Source: Macrostomum hystrix (lineage: Eukaryota; Platyhelminthes; Macrostomidae). From it: a DNA stretch of 64,000 bases. The notes under the pieces were generated by a model. The model saw only the letters and a program-made list of their open reading frames with translations, was not told the origin of the DNA and did no database searches. The stretch spans positions 12,091,001 through 12,155,000 of the forward strand of contig CATNEN010000007.1 of assembly GCA_950097015.1 (NCBI GenBank), written 5' to 3'. This document shows positions 1 through 11,500 of this stretch, in pieces. The first letter of the stretch is position 1. Each line of letters begins with the position of its first letter. A program made the translations under genes and the position numbers.

Positions 1-71
1 ATAAAAGAATTACACAGCTTTGAAGTTTGTTCCTATCTCCGCAGTGTATATTCTTGTACTTTCAAAAAGTA

Positions 72-1999
72 ACTTCTACTGCATCAATCGCAATGAAAAT
101 TTACAAAACCTCTGATGCAATCGAGTTGATTGGATGTGTAAAATTTCAGACTGATTCATGAAAGCGTCTGCGGGTTATTCAATGTTAAAGTGTGTTCGTA
201 TCTCCGTAGTGTATTTTTGGGAGCCAGCTTGACATTCGCAGGCAGACACTTCTACTGCATCAATCGCAATGAAAATTTACAAAACCTCTGATGCAATCGA
301 GTTGATTGGATGTGTAAAATTTCAGACTGATTCATGAAAGCGTCTGCGGGTTATTCAATGTTAAAGTGTGTTTCGTATCTCCGTAGTGTATTTTTGGGAG
401 CCAGCTTGACATTCGCAGGCAGACACTTCTACTGCATCAATCGCAATGAAAATTTACAAAACCTCTGATGCAATCGAGTTGATTGGATGTGTAAATTTTC
501 AGGCTGATTCATGAAAGCGTCTGCGGGTTATTCAATGTTAAAGTGTGTTTCGTATCTCCGTAGTGTATTTTTGGGAGCCAGCTTGACATTCGCAGGCAGA
601 CACTTCTACTGCCTCAATCGCAATGAAAATTTACAAAACCTCTGATGCAATCGAGTTGATTGGATGTGTAAAATTTCATGCTGATTCATGAAAGCGTCTG
701 CGGGTTATTCAATGTTAAAGTGTGTTTCGTATCTCCGTAGTGTATTTTTGGGAGCCAGCTTGACATTCGCAGGCAGACACTTCTACTGCCTCAATCGCAA
801 TGAAAATTTACAAAACCTCTGATGCAATCGAGTTGATTGGATGTGTAAAATTTCAGGCTGATTCATGAAAGCGTCTGCGGGTTATTCAATGTTAAAGTGT
901 GTTTCGTATCTCCGTAGTGTATTTTTGGGAGCCAGCTTGACATTCGCAGGCAGACACTTCTACTGCATCAATCGCAATGAAAATTTACAAAACCTCTGAT
1001 GCAATCGAGTTGATTGGATGTGTAAAATTTCAGGCTGATTCATGAAAGCGTCTGCGGGTTATTCAATGTTAAAGTGTGTTTCGTATCTCCGTAGTGTATT
1101 TTTGGGAGCCAGCTTGACATTCGCAGGCAGACACTTCTACTGCATCAATCGCAATGAAAATTTACAAAACCTCTGATGCAATCGAGTTGATTGGATGTGT
1201 AAAATTTCAGGCTGATTCATGAAAGCGTCTGCGGGTTATTCAATGTTAAAGTGTGTTTCGTATCTCCGTAGTGTATTTTTGGGAGCCAGCTTGACATTCG
1301 CAGGCAGACACTTCTACTGCCTCAATCGCAATGAAAATTTACAAAACCTCTGATGCAATCGAGTTGATTGGATGTGTAAAATTTCATGCTGATTCATGAA
1401 AGCGTCTGCGGGTTATTCAATTTTAAAGTGTGTTTCGTATCTCCGTAGTGTATTTTTGGGAGCCAGCTTGACATTCGCAGGCAGACACTTCTACTGCATC
1501 AATCGCAATGAAAATTTACAAAACCTCTGATGCAATCGAGTTGATTGGATGTGTAAAATTTCAGGCTGATTCATGAAAGCGTCTGCGGGTTATTCAATGT
1601 TAAAGTGTGTTTCGTATCTCCGTAGTGTATTTTTGGGAGCCAGCTTGACATTCGCAGGCAGACACTTCTACTGCATCAATCGCAATGAAAATTTACAAAA
1701 CCTCTGATGCAATCGAGTTGATTGGATGTGTAAAATTTCAGGCTGATTCATGAAAGCGTCTGCGGGTTATTCAATGTTAAAGTGTGTTTCGTATCTCCGT
1801 AGTGTATTTTTGGGAGCCAGCTTGACATTCGCAGGCAGACACTTCTACTGCATCAATCGCAATGAAAATTTACAAAACCTCTGATGCAATCGAGTTGATT
1901 GGATGTGAAAAATTTCAGACTGATTCATGAAAGCGTCTGCGGGTTATTCAATGTTAAAGTGTGTTTCGTATCTCCGAAGTGTATTTTTGGGAGCCAGTG
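72..1999 (+). repeat. Left arm: 177-bp tandem repeat, about 11 copies
   Basis: Units beginning ACTTCTACTGC start at 72, 248, 425, 602, 779, 956 and onward every 177 bases. Copies differ at only a few sites, for example TGCATCAATC versus TGCCTCAATC. The array stops after GGGAGCCAG near 1999, where sequence unlike the unit begins. Confidence 0.95.
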
Positions 2000-2074
2000 C
2001 AGCTCGACATCAGCTCGCAATGAATTCAAGGCAATTGATCTTCGCGGGCTTATAAATCAGCCTGTGTAGTTTTT
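2000..2074. other. Junction between left arm and gag module
   Basis: About 75 bases that match neither the 177-bp unit nor any part of an LTR element I can recognise. A 3' LTR and a polypurine tract would be expected downstream of a minus-strand gag, but neither is visible. The junction therefore marks a deletion or a rejoining. Confidence 0.4.
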
Positions 2075-3253
2075 TTACAGTAAAAGAGGGGCTGTGTGAT
2101 TTAATGAGAATTTTTTAGTGTTGAGTTGTTTAAGTGTCTTATTGTAGTATTTTTGAACGAATAAATCAGTTTTCGCCCTGCTAAAGTTTCCCAACCGACA
2201 ATTCTTGGCCAGATGACCTGGCTGGTTGCACGCGTAGCAACGCCTTGGACCAACAGTCATCGCTGCTGTGCTCGGTGGCGGTTGCTGCATCCTTCCGACG
2301 CGACTAGGACACTCACGCGCTAGGTGGCCGACGTCTCCGCACTGAAAGCAAGCACCATGCTGCCTCTGCTGTTGCTCTGCTAGACGACTAGGGGTCGCGG
2401 CGTACGCGCAGGCCCCCCTGTCTCCTAGCAACCCGGGCCCCGGGCCGCGCGGACGCGCAGACCCAGCAGGCGACGGTGCAGCAGACTGTCGAGGAGGCGG
2501 CGTCTGGCTCAGCCGCTTCAGTTGGTCTTCCAGCTCACGGATCCGCTGCTGAAGCGCTCCAAAACCTTCTGAACTGGCGGCTCTGGTGTCCACGGCAGCC
2601 ACACCTGATGTCGTCTTCCTGGAGGTCTGGTCCGAGCCTGACGTCTTGGCGGCTAGAGTAGCTGCCTCCTTTCGTCGAACGCAACGCACAGCCTCAGCGA
2701 GAGTAGCAGGCTGTTGAAGGATCACGTACTCCTTGACGCTCTCAGCAGCCTTAATGCCCTTCTTGAATCTGTCCCTTGCAAAACTGTTGACAATCTCAGC
2801 GGGCAGCTCGTCTTCAGGGTAGGCATTCCTCGCCAGCTCCAGCAGTGCATCGGCGTATGCCTCGTAGGTCTCGCCCTCCTTCTGCACTCGTGACTCCAGC
2901 TCCATCCGGTAATCTTCAGTCGTGCGGTGCTGCTGAAACCTTTCCAACAGAGCGTCCGTAAACTCCTGATATTCCAGATCCTCACCCAGCTGTAGATTCT
3001 CCACCGCTGCAAATGCTGTATTCAAATCCAAGAAGCTAAGCAGGTGCGGCCTTCGAGCGGCCTCCGCAATCTGCGCAGCATCACAATAAGCGTTGAACTT
3101 CTGCAACCACATGCGAAAGTTGTCTCCACTAGAATACTTCGGCGGCTTCGCTGGCCTCTGGACATTCTGCGCTGCATTTATCTCCTGCTGCAAGGTCCGA
3201 CGCACCGAAGCAGTCATCAGCTCCACGAGGCGATTCACTCCTTCGTCTCCCAT
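2075..3253 (-). CDS. gag: Retrotransposon Gag polyprotein, two CCHC zinc knuckles
   Basis: An intact 392-residue reading frame. Residues 1-200 are helical and charged, as in the capsid part of Ty3/gypsy-type Gag, followed by a Q/P-rich linker. Two retroviral-type zinc knuckles follow: CFQCGDVGHLAREC near residue 302 and CYACNQPGHLAKNC near 338, each C-x2-C-x4-H-x4-C. Such proteins form the particle that packages element RNA. The last 35 residues are encoded by AT-rich DNA and are not Gag-like, so the frame probably runs through a deletion joint. No protease, RT or integrase follows. The start was chosen as the first Met after the primer-binding site and LTR upstream. An undamaged Gag without pol suggests a recent or maintained non-autonomous element. 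Confidence 0.85.
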   Translation of the reverse strand: MGDEGVNRLVELMTASVRRTLQQEINAAQNVQRPAKPPKYSSGDNFRMWLQKFNAYCDAAQIAEAARRPHLLSFLDLNTAFAAVENLQLGEDLEYQEFTDALLERFQQHRTTEDYRMELESRVQKEGETYEAYADALLELARNAYPEDELPAEIVNSFARDRFKKGIKAAESVKEYVILQQPATLAEAVRCVRRKEAATLAAKTSGSDQTSRKTTSGVAAVDTRAASSEGFGALQQRIRELEDQLKRLSQTPPPRQSAAPSPAGSARPRGPGPGLLGDRGACAYAATPSRLAEQQQRQHGACFQCGDVGHLARECPSRVGRMQQPPPSTAAMTVGPRRCYACNQPGHLAKNCRLGNFSRAKTDLFVQKYYNKTLKQLNTKKFSLNHTAPLLL

Positions 3254-3403
3254 GACGACAACAAAATCCTCGAATCACAAGATAAAAAATCTCACGGCAA
3301 CAACAAAGCACTGACAAAAGTCCTAGAAAACACCCCTCCTGAACAGAATCCCTAAGCTAATTAACACATGGGGTCGAGGATCCTAACAGGCACGAACTAT
3401 CCT

Positions 3404-3416
3404 GGTCACGACACCA
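3404..3416 (-). promoter_or_regulatory. tRNA primer-binding site of the LTR element
   Basis: On the minus strand TGGTGTCGTGACC lies one base after the LTR end. TGG pairs with the CCA end of a tRNA, which is the usual layout of a reverse-transcription primer site. I do not assign the tRNA species. Confidence 0.65.
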
Positions 3417-3417
3417 A

Positions 3418-4135
3418 TGTTGTGTCCCGAGACGGGCCAGCCGGCTTCGCCTCTCGCTCAGGACGAGCAGGGAGGTTCAGCACTTCCGTCCTACTATGTG
3501 TCGGCCTACTGTCGCACTAGACGCACAGACAGTAAGCCGGCAACCAAGGTCGCAACGAATGCACAGGCCCTGGCGACAAAGTCCTAGTGACTGAACCCGA
3601 AAAGACAGAGGCAGACGACACTTACGTAGGCTTGCAGTGCGGGTTTGCGCTCGGGAGAGCTGGCTGAGTTGATGTATTTTGTCTGGTAGGCGGTGGTTGG
3701 GGTGCTCAACAAAACAAAACAGTCACGTCCGAGGGGGACGAGCGCGCGCACGCCAATAAATAAGACCTGCTCACCCAGGGTGAGCAGGGTAATACCCGAT
3801 CACGGCTAAGCTGCAGGGTAGAGAGAGAAAGTAAGAGACAGTAACAGAGAGAACCAGTCGCAGCCTCGCCAATCACGCAGGGTCAATAAGACAACTGGGC
3901 GAGCCGCGAACCAATGAGAGGGCATGAACGGAAGATGACAATAACCGGGGGTACCCAACGTCTTAGCTCAACCAATCAGACGCCAGGGGTGGGAGAAATT
4001 GATAGGCAGGCAGGCGCAGAGCAAGAAAGGGGCAGGGGGGCGACTCAAAGTGCAACGCGACTGTGAAAGTGCACCGAAAAATACAGTACATAGAAACTAT
4101 TAAATACAGTACATAGAAACTATTAAATCACAACA
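3418..4135 (-). repeat. 5' long terminal repeat (718 bp)
   Basis: Read on the minus strand, the segment begins TGTTGTG and ends CACAACA, a 7-bp terminal inverted repeat of the TG...CA type. It is followed directly by a primer-binding site and then gag. It contains a 23-bp direct duplication near its start (plus-strand 4080-4128), an AATAAA on the plus strand, and a perfect 11-bp hairpin at 3766-3788. On its outer side it abuts a 177-bp repeat cut within the unit at CATTGAATAACCC. No second LTR exists in the window. Confidence 0.75.
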
Positions 4136-7100
4136 CATTGAATAACCCGCAGACGCTTTTCATGAATCAGTCTGAAATTTTACACATCCAATCAACTCGA
4201 TTGCATCAGAGGTTTTGTAAATTTGCATTGCGATTGAGGCAGTAGAAGTGTCTGCCTGCGAATGTCAAGCTGGCTCCCAAAAATACACTACGGAGATACG
4301 AACACACTTTAACATTGAATAACCCGCAGACGCTTTCATGAATCAGTCTGAAATTTTACACATCCAATCAACTCGATTGCATCAGAGGTTTTGTAAATTT
4401 TCATTGCGATTGAGGCAGTAGAAGTGTCTGCCTGCGAATGTCAAGCTGGCTCCCAAAAATACACTACGGAGATACGAAACACACTTTAACATTGAATAAC
4501 CCGCAGACGCTTTCATGAATCAGTCTGAAATTTTACACATCCAATCAACTCGATTGCATCAGAGGTTTTGTAAATTTTCATTGCGATTGAGGCAGTAGAA
4601 GTGTCTGCCTGCGAATGTCAAGCTGGCTCCCAAAAATACACTACGGAGATACGAAACACACTTTAACATTGAATAACCCGCAGACGCTTTCATGAATCAG
4701 TCTGAAATTTTACACATCCAATCAACTCGATTGCATCAGAGGTTTTGTAAATTTTCATTGCGATTGAGGCAGTAGAAGTGTCTGCCTGCGAATGTCAAGC
4801 TGGCTCCCAAAAATACACTACGGAGATACGAAACACACTTTAACATTGAATAACCCGCAGACGCTTTCATGAATCAGCCTGAAATTTTACACATCCAATC
4901 AACTCGATTGCATCAGAGGTTTTGTAAATTTTCATTGCGATTGATGCAGTAGAAGTGTCTGCCTGCGAATGTCAAGCTGGCTCCCAAAAATACACTACGG
5001 AGATACGAAACACACTTTAACATTGAATAACCCGCAGACGCTTTCATGAATCAGTCTGAAATTTTACACATCCAATCAACTCGATTGCATCAGAGGTTTT
5101 GTAAATTTTCATTGCGATTGATGCAGTAGAAGTGTCTGCCTGCGAATGTCAAGCTGGCTCCCAAAAATACACTACGGAGATACGAAACACACTTTAACAT
5201 TGAATAACCCGCAGACGCTTTCATGAATCAGTCTGAAATTTTACACATCCAATCAACTCGATTGCATCAGAGGTTTTGTAAATTTTCATTGCGATTGAGG
5301 CAGTAGAAGTGTCTGCCTGCGAATGTCAAGCTGGCTCCCAAAAATACACTACGGAGATACGAAACACACTTTAACATTGAATAACCCGCAGACGCTTTCA
5401 TGAATCAGTCTGAAATTTTTCACATCCAATCAACTCGATTGCATCAGAGGTTTTGTAAATTTTCATTGCGATTGATGCAGTAGAAGTGTCTGCCTGCGAA
5501 TGTCAAGCTGGCTCCCAAAAATACACTACGGAGATACGAAACACACTTTAACATTGAATAACCCGCAGACGCTTTCATGAATCAGCCTGAAATTTTACAC
5601 ATCCAATCAACTCGATTGCATCAGAGGTTTTGTAAATTTTCATTGCGATTGATGCAGTAGAAGTGTCTGCCTGCGAATGTCAAGCTGGCTCCCAAAAATA
5701 CACTACGGAGATACGAAACACACTTTAACATTGAATAACCCGCAGACGCTTTCATGAATCAGCCTGAAATTTTACACATCCAATCAACTCGATTGCATCA
5801 GAGGTTTTGTAAATTTTCATTGCGATTGATGCAGTAGAAGTGTCTGCCTGCGAATGTCAAGCTGGCTCCCAAAAATACACTACGGAGATACGAAACACAC
5901 TTTAACATTGAATAACCCGCAGACGCTTTCATGAATCAGCCTGAAATTTTACACATCCAATCAACTCGATTGCATCAGAGGTTTTGTAAATTTTCATTGC
6001 GATTGATGCAGTAGAAGTGTCTGCCTGCGAATGTCAAGCTGGCTCCCAAAAATACACTACGGAGATACGAAACACACTTTAACATTGAATAACCCGCAGA
6101 CGCTTTCATGAATCAGCCTGAAATTTTACACATCCAATCAACTCGATTGCATCAGAGGTTTTGTAAATTTTCATTGCGATTGATGCAGTAGAAGTGTCTG
6201 CCTGCGAATGTCAAGCTGGCTCCCAAAAATACACTACGGAGATACGAAACACACTTTAACATTGAATAACCCGCAGACGCTTTCATGAATAAGCATGAAA
6301 TTTTACACATCCAATCAACTCGATTGCATCAGAGGTTTTGTAAATTTTCATTGCGATTGATGCAGTAGAAGTGTCTGCCTGCGAATGTCAAGCTGGCTCC
6401 CAAAAATACACTACGGAGATACGAACACACTTTAACATTGAATAACCCGCAGACGCTTTCATGAATCAGTCTGAAATTTTACACATCCAATCAACTCGAT
6501 TGCATCAGAGGTTTTGTAAATTTTCATTGCGATTGATGCAGTAGAAGTGTCTGCCTGCGAATGTCAAGCTGGCTCCCAAAAATACACTACGGAGATACGA
6601 AACACACTTTAACATTGAATAACCCGCAGACGCTTTCATGAATCAGTCTGAAATTTTACACATCCAATCAACTCGATTGCATCAGAGGTTTTGTAAATTT
6701 TCATTGCGATTGATGCAGTAGAAGTGTCTGCCTGCGAATGTCAAGCTGGCTCCCAAAAATACACTACGGAGATACGAACACACTTTAACATTGAATAACC
6801 CGCAGACGCTTTCATGAATCAGTCTGAAATTTTACACATCCAATCAACTCGATTGCATCAGAGGTTTTGTAAATTTTCATTGCGATTGAGGCAGTAGAAG
6901 TGTCTGCCTGCGAATGTCAAGCTGGCTCCCAAAAATACACTACGGAGATACGAAACACACTTTAACATTGAATAACCCGCAGACGCTTTCATGAATCAGT
7001 CTGAAATTTTACACATCCAATCAACTCGATTGCATCAGAGGTTTTGTAAATTTTCATTGCGATTGAGGCAGTAGAAGTGTCTGCCTGCGAATGTCAAGCT

Positions 7101-7965
7101 GGCTCCCAAAAATACACTACGGAGATACGAAACACACTTTAACATTGAATAACCCGCAGACGCTTTCATGAATCAGTCTGAAATTTTACACATCCAATCA
7201 ACTCGATTGCATCAGAGGTTTTGTAAATTTTCATTGCGATTGAGGCAGTAGAAGTGTCTGCCTGCGAATGTCAAGCTGGCTCCCAAAAATACACTACGGA
7301 GATACGAAACACACTTTAACATTGAATAACCCGCAGACGCTTTCATGAATCAGCCTGAAATTTTACACATCCAATCAACTCGATTGCATCAGAGGTTTTG
7401 TAAATTTTCATTGCGATTGATGCAGTAGAAGTGTCTGCCTGCGAATGTCAAGCTGGCTCCCAAAAATACACTACGGAGATACGAAACACACTTTAACATT
7501 GAATAACCCGCAGACGCTTTCATGAATCAGTCTGAAATTTTACACATCCAATCAACTCGATTGCATCAGAGGTTTTGTAAATTTTCATTGCGATTGATGC
7601 AGTAGAAGTGTCTGCCTGCGAATGTCAAGCTGGCTCCCAAAAATACACTACGGAGATACGAACACACTTTAACATTGAATAACCCGCAGACGCTTTCATG
7701 AATCAGTCTGAAATTTTACACATCCAATCAACTCGATTGCATCAGAGGTTTTGTAAATTTGCATTGCGATTGAGGCAGTAGAAGTGTCTGCCTGCGAATG
7801 TCAAGCTGGCTCCCAAAAATACACTACGGAGATACGAACACACTTTAACATTGAATAACCCGCAGACGCTTTCATGAATCAGTCTGAAATTTTACACATC
7901 CAATCAACTCGATTGCATCAGAGGTTTTGTAAATTTTCACTGCGATTGATGCAGTAGAAGTTACT
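4136..7965 (-). repeat. Right arm: 177-bp tandem repeat, about 22 copies
   Basis: The same unit as the left arm, reverse-complemented (plus strand begins CATTGAATAACCCGC). Variants such as CGAACACAC/CGAAACACAC and GATTGAGG/GATTGATG are scattered among copies, indicating ongoing homogenisation. Confidence 0.95.
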
Positions 7966-8032
7966 TTTTGAAAGTACAAGAATATACACTGCGGAGATAG
8001 GAACAAACTTCAAAGCAGAGTAATTCTTTTAT

Positions 8033-8551
8033 GCATTGACAAAAATAAATTATATTTATTTTGGAACGTTATCTTAATTGCATCAGAAGATCTTGTAAGT
8101 TTCGCTGTAATTGAATGGTTATTTTTTAAGTTACAATACTCTTGTTTGAATGTGAATGTGAATGTGAATGTCAATCGGGAAATTAATACGTGAAAAATTA
8201 TATAAATATCCTTCAAAGAATTTTCTAACTCTCCTTAGAAGAGAAAAAGGCTTTAGATTTTGTATTTTAATAATAACCTTTCGATGCATGTAACGTGTTT
8301 TAACGAGATTTCTAAAATACATTTTCATAAATCATAAGCTCAGCCGCATTTAGGGATAATTATTTTATATTAGAATATACGAGTAGACATGCGACTTTAA
8401 ATTTGAATAAAAGCATATGAGCAGGTGCGCTGTGTTTTTCATTCACTAAAATGATAAAAATGAATAAGTGGAACTGAATTTTTGAAAAATGTAAAAAGTT
8501 AAAAATAAAAATCGTTTCGCCCCATCGCTCGATGTGGCCCGAGGCTCCTCG
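8033..8551. other. AT-rich spacer with a diverged copy of the 177-bp unit
   Basis: No gene seen. Bases 8077-8145 still resemble part of the 177-bp unit and the arm end (TTGCATCAGAAGATCTTGTAAG; compare TTGCATCAGAGGTTTTGTAA). A (GAATGT)4 microsatellite occupies 8148-8171. Confidence 0.5.
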
Positions 8552-11500
8552 TTACAGTCTGGTGGCCGAGTTGTCAAAGCCGCCATCGTCATGATCATCC
8601 TGGCCTGAGGCACCGCCCCTGAACACTTGGCGGCCCCGGATAGACAACGTAAGCATTTCACGGAAAACTCGCTCAAATTTGCGCTGCGGGTGGTCAAGGT
8701 AGAATGAGCATATTGAGCAGTCGCACTCCAATTCTAAAACTGACGAGCTCAGATAATGGCAAAAAATCCAGCAAGGCTGGGAGATTTTCAAGCAACAGAG
8801 CTAGCTAAGCCCGCTCAAGCCAGTTGATTGGCGGGCTATAATGCCAGCTTGGCCAGTTCAAGCCAGCTGATTGGCGGGCTAAAATGCCAGCTTGGCCAGT
8901 TCAAGCCAGCTGATTGGCGGGCTAAAATGCCATCCTGGCCAGCTCAACCCAGCTGGTTGGCGGGCTAGCTTGGCCTCACCCTCTGTCGCTTAGCTAGCAG
9001 GGCGCAGCGGTACGCGAACTCCATGACAGACAGGCAGAGGCCCATCACCACACCGGCGCCCAGGATGAAGAACAGGCCCTGGACGTCGCTCAGGTGCAGC
9101 GAGTTGTACGTGCCGCTCTTCTGCGAAAGAAATTGGGTGGATTGGAGTAAGTATGCGTAGGCGTTCTGGGACTGCGGATAACGACGGGTTCTATTTTCTT
9201 AGAAACCGTGAAACATGATGACTTGATTCGCTAATTCAGAAATCAGCTTAGACTCAAACCTTATTGTCGTCGCTCCCGTCCTCCTGGCAGTTGTTCTTGA
9301 AGCGGTCCTCCCACCACTTCTTGTACAGCATGTGGATGTCGTTCTTCTCCTTGAGTATGAGCACGGCCACGTTGATGCTCTCGCGCAGGTCGGAGCCGGT
9401 GGGTGTGGCGATGCCGTAGCCCTTGCCGCTGTCCAGGTTGCCTCCTACCTTCATGGTGTCGCAGTTCTGGTGGTTGAAGTACTCGTTCATGGTGCTCTCC
9501 AGCAGGAAGGCGTACTCCCGGTTGGACTTGCGCACCCGCTCGACACCATCGCTGACAGAGTTGACGAACACCTCCGGATGCGATTCCATGAACTGCCACA
9601 TCCGACGGAAGTCCTGGATCTTTGACTCCTGATCGAAACAAAATCAGCAGTGACAAAATCAGACATCCTCGAGACGATAAATGTACTCGTACGATAAATC
9701 TACGATAAATCTACGATAAATCTACGATAAATCTACGATAAATCTACGATAAATCTACGATAAATCTACGATAAATCTACGATAAATCTACGATAAATCT
9801 ACGATAAATCTACGATAAATCTACGATAAATCTACGATAAATCTACGATAAATCTACGATAAATCTACGATAAATCTACGATAAATCTACGATAAATCTA
9901 CGATAAATCTACGATAAATCTACGATAAATCTACGATAAATCTACGATAAATCTACGATAAATCTACGATAAATCTACGATAAATCTACGATAAATCTAC
10001 GATAAATCTACGATAAATCTATCGACTCTCACGCCCGACCCCGACCTTGAAGAAGTCCTTGGAGGCTCCTGAGTTCACCACGCCGTACTTGATCTTGGTC
10101 TGTCTCGCCAGGTCCTCGTACGACTGGATGGGCGTGGCCATGCGCTCTACGGTCAAGAAGGCTGCCAGGTTGGCAGTGTACGAGCTGACGATGATCAGCG
10201 TGAAGAACCACCAGACGCTGCCCACAATGCGTCCAGAGAGAGACCTGGGTGAGATGTCGCCGCCCTGCTGCATGAAGGCGCTCAGCGAGAACCACAGCGA
10301 GTTGAAGATGCTGAAGTCGTTGGTCAGCTGGTCCGAGTCGGGCTTGGCGCGCCACTCGTACGGGCTGAGGCGGCTCACAACGAACAGCACGACACTGACG
10401 CTGAGGTAGGCGAAGGCGATGCACATCCAGATCTCCTTGGACAGCGGCTTCATGAAGCCGAACACCTCCTCCACCGGCTTGGTGGGCTTCATGAACATGA
10501 TGCTCAGGCCGACCTCCATGTAGGGCTTGGAGAAGTCCACCACCTTCTCGCGCTTCGAGGTGATGGTCAGAGGGGCCACCGCAATGTCCGCCTCCTGCAC
10601 CGGTTGGAATGCATTGATTCAAGTGGAATTCGCTGCAATGGGCTGGGTATGCAATTTGCACTCAGCTCACACACCCACTGAAGACTCACGTGTCTGTACA
10701 GCTCTCCAATCATGCCGTTCCAAGTCCTGTTGACGCTGTCGTCTCCGTACTTGCCGTCGCCCACCGGCTTGATGATGTAGTTGAAGCCCACCCGCTCCGC
10801 CACGAGTCTGGTGAGGTCCACGCAGAAGCCCTCGAATCTCTCGTTGCCGATGAACGGGGTGCCGTCGAAGTCGCCGGGGTTGCGGACCATTGTGAAGGGC
10901 TCGGCCAGGATGCTGGTGACCACGCGGGTCTTGTTGTTCCTGGGGTAGCGCGAGTTCTTGCCCAGCTTCGCCGCCCGGCTCTGCAGCATTCTGATACGGC
11001 CGCCCGACCATTCGCTGATCTGAGAGGCGAACCGATTTGCTTTGACCTTGACATTTTTCTTGTCACCTAGCCTCATTAATAATGACCTTGAAATGCTCGC
11101 CTCATTAAAAGCAGAGATCCGATTAATGCCGCACGCACCTGCTGCGGCGGGAACTTCTCCCCGGACTGGTAGATGTGGATCCGGTAGTCTGTCCGGTAGC
11201 CGCTGCTGTTGAATGCCACCAGGCCTGTGAGTCCAGCCATCCGGAAGCTGCCGGACTTCAGCTCGCCGGCCAGGTCAGCGGCGCGGAACTGCGGCGTTGT
11301 CGGCGGCGTGCAGGCATCGCTGCGCAGCCGCGGTAGAGGCTCTGCTGGCTTTGTGGCATCCATGGCAGATAGTAGAGCAGTCAGGGCATCGGAAACCAGG
11401 GCGGCGGACAGCTAGCGGAGGAGGGTTGGGTGATGTTGCAGAGGCTGAGGTGGATGTGGAAGATGGGGTGGATGCGGAGGTTGAGGTGGAGGATGGGGTT

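Larger units (their letters stand above)
1..8032. mobile_element. Fold-back element: inverted 177-bp repeat arms around an LTR-gag core
   Basis: The first 71 bases reappear, reverse-complemented and almost unchanged, at about 7962-8032; both ends start ATAAAAGAATTAC read inward. Inside these ends lie tandem arrays of one 177-bp unit in opposite orientations (72-1999 and 4136-7965). The middle (2000-4135) holds a gag ORF and one LTR, both on the minus strand. Long inverted arms made of short tandem units are the hallmark of fold-back (FB-type) transposons. No transposase was found. The left end coincides with the window edge, so the outer boundary and any target-site duplication cannot be checked. 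The arms could instead be an inverted satellite hit by a retroelement. Confidence 0.7.

Noticed and set aside
72-7965. CRISPR-like direct repeats
   Set aside because: Contiguous 177-bp units without unique spacers in an animal genome.
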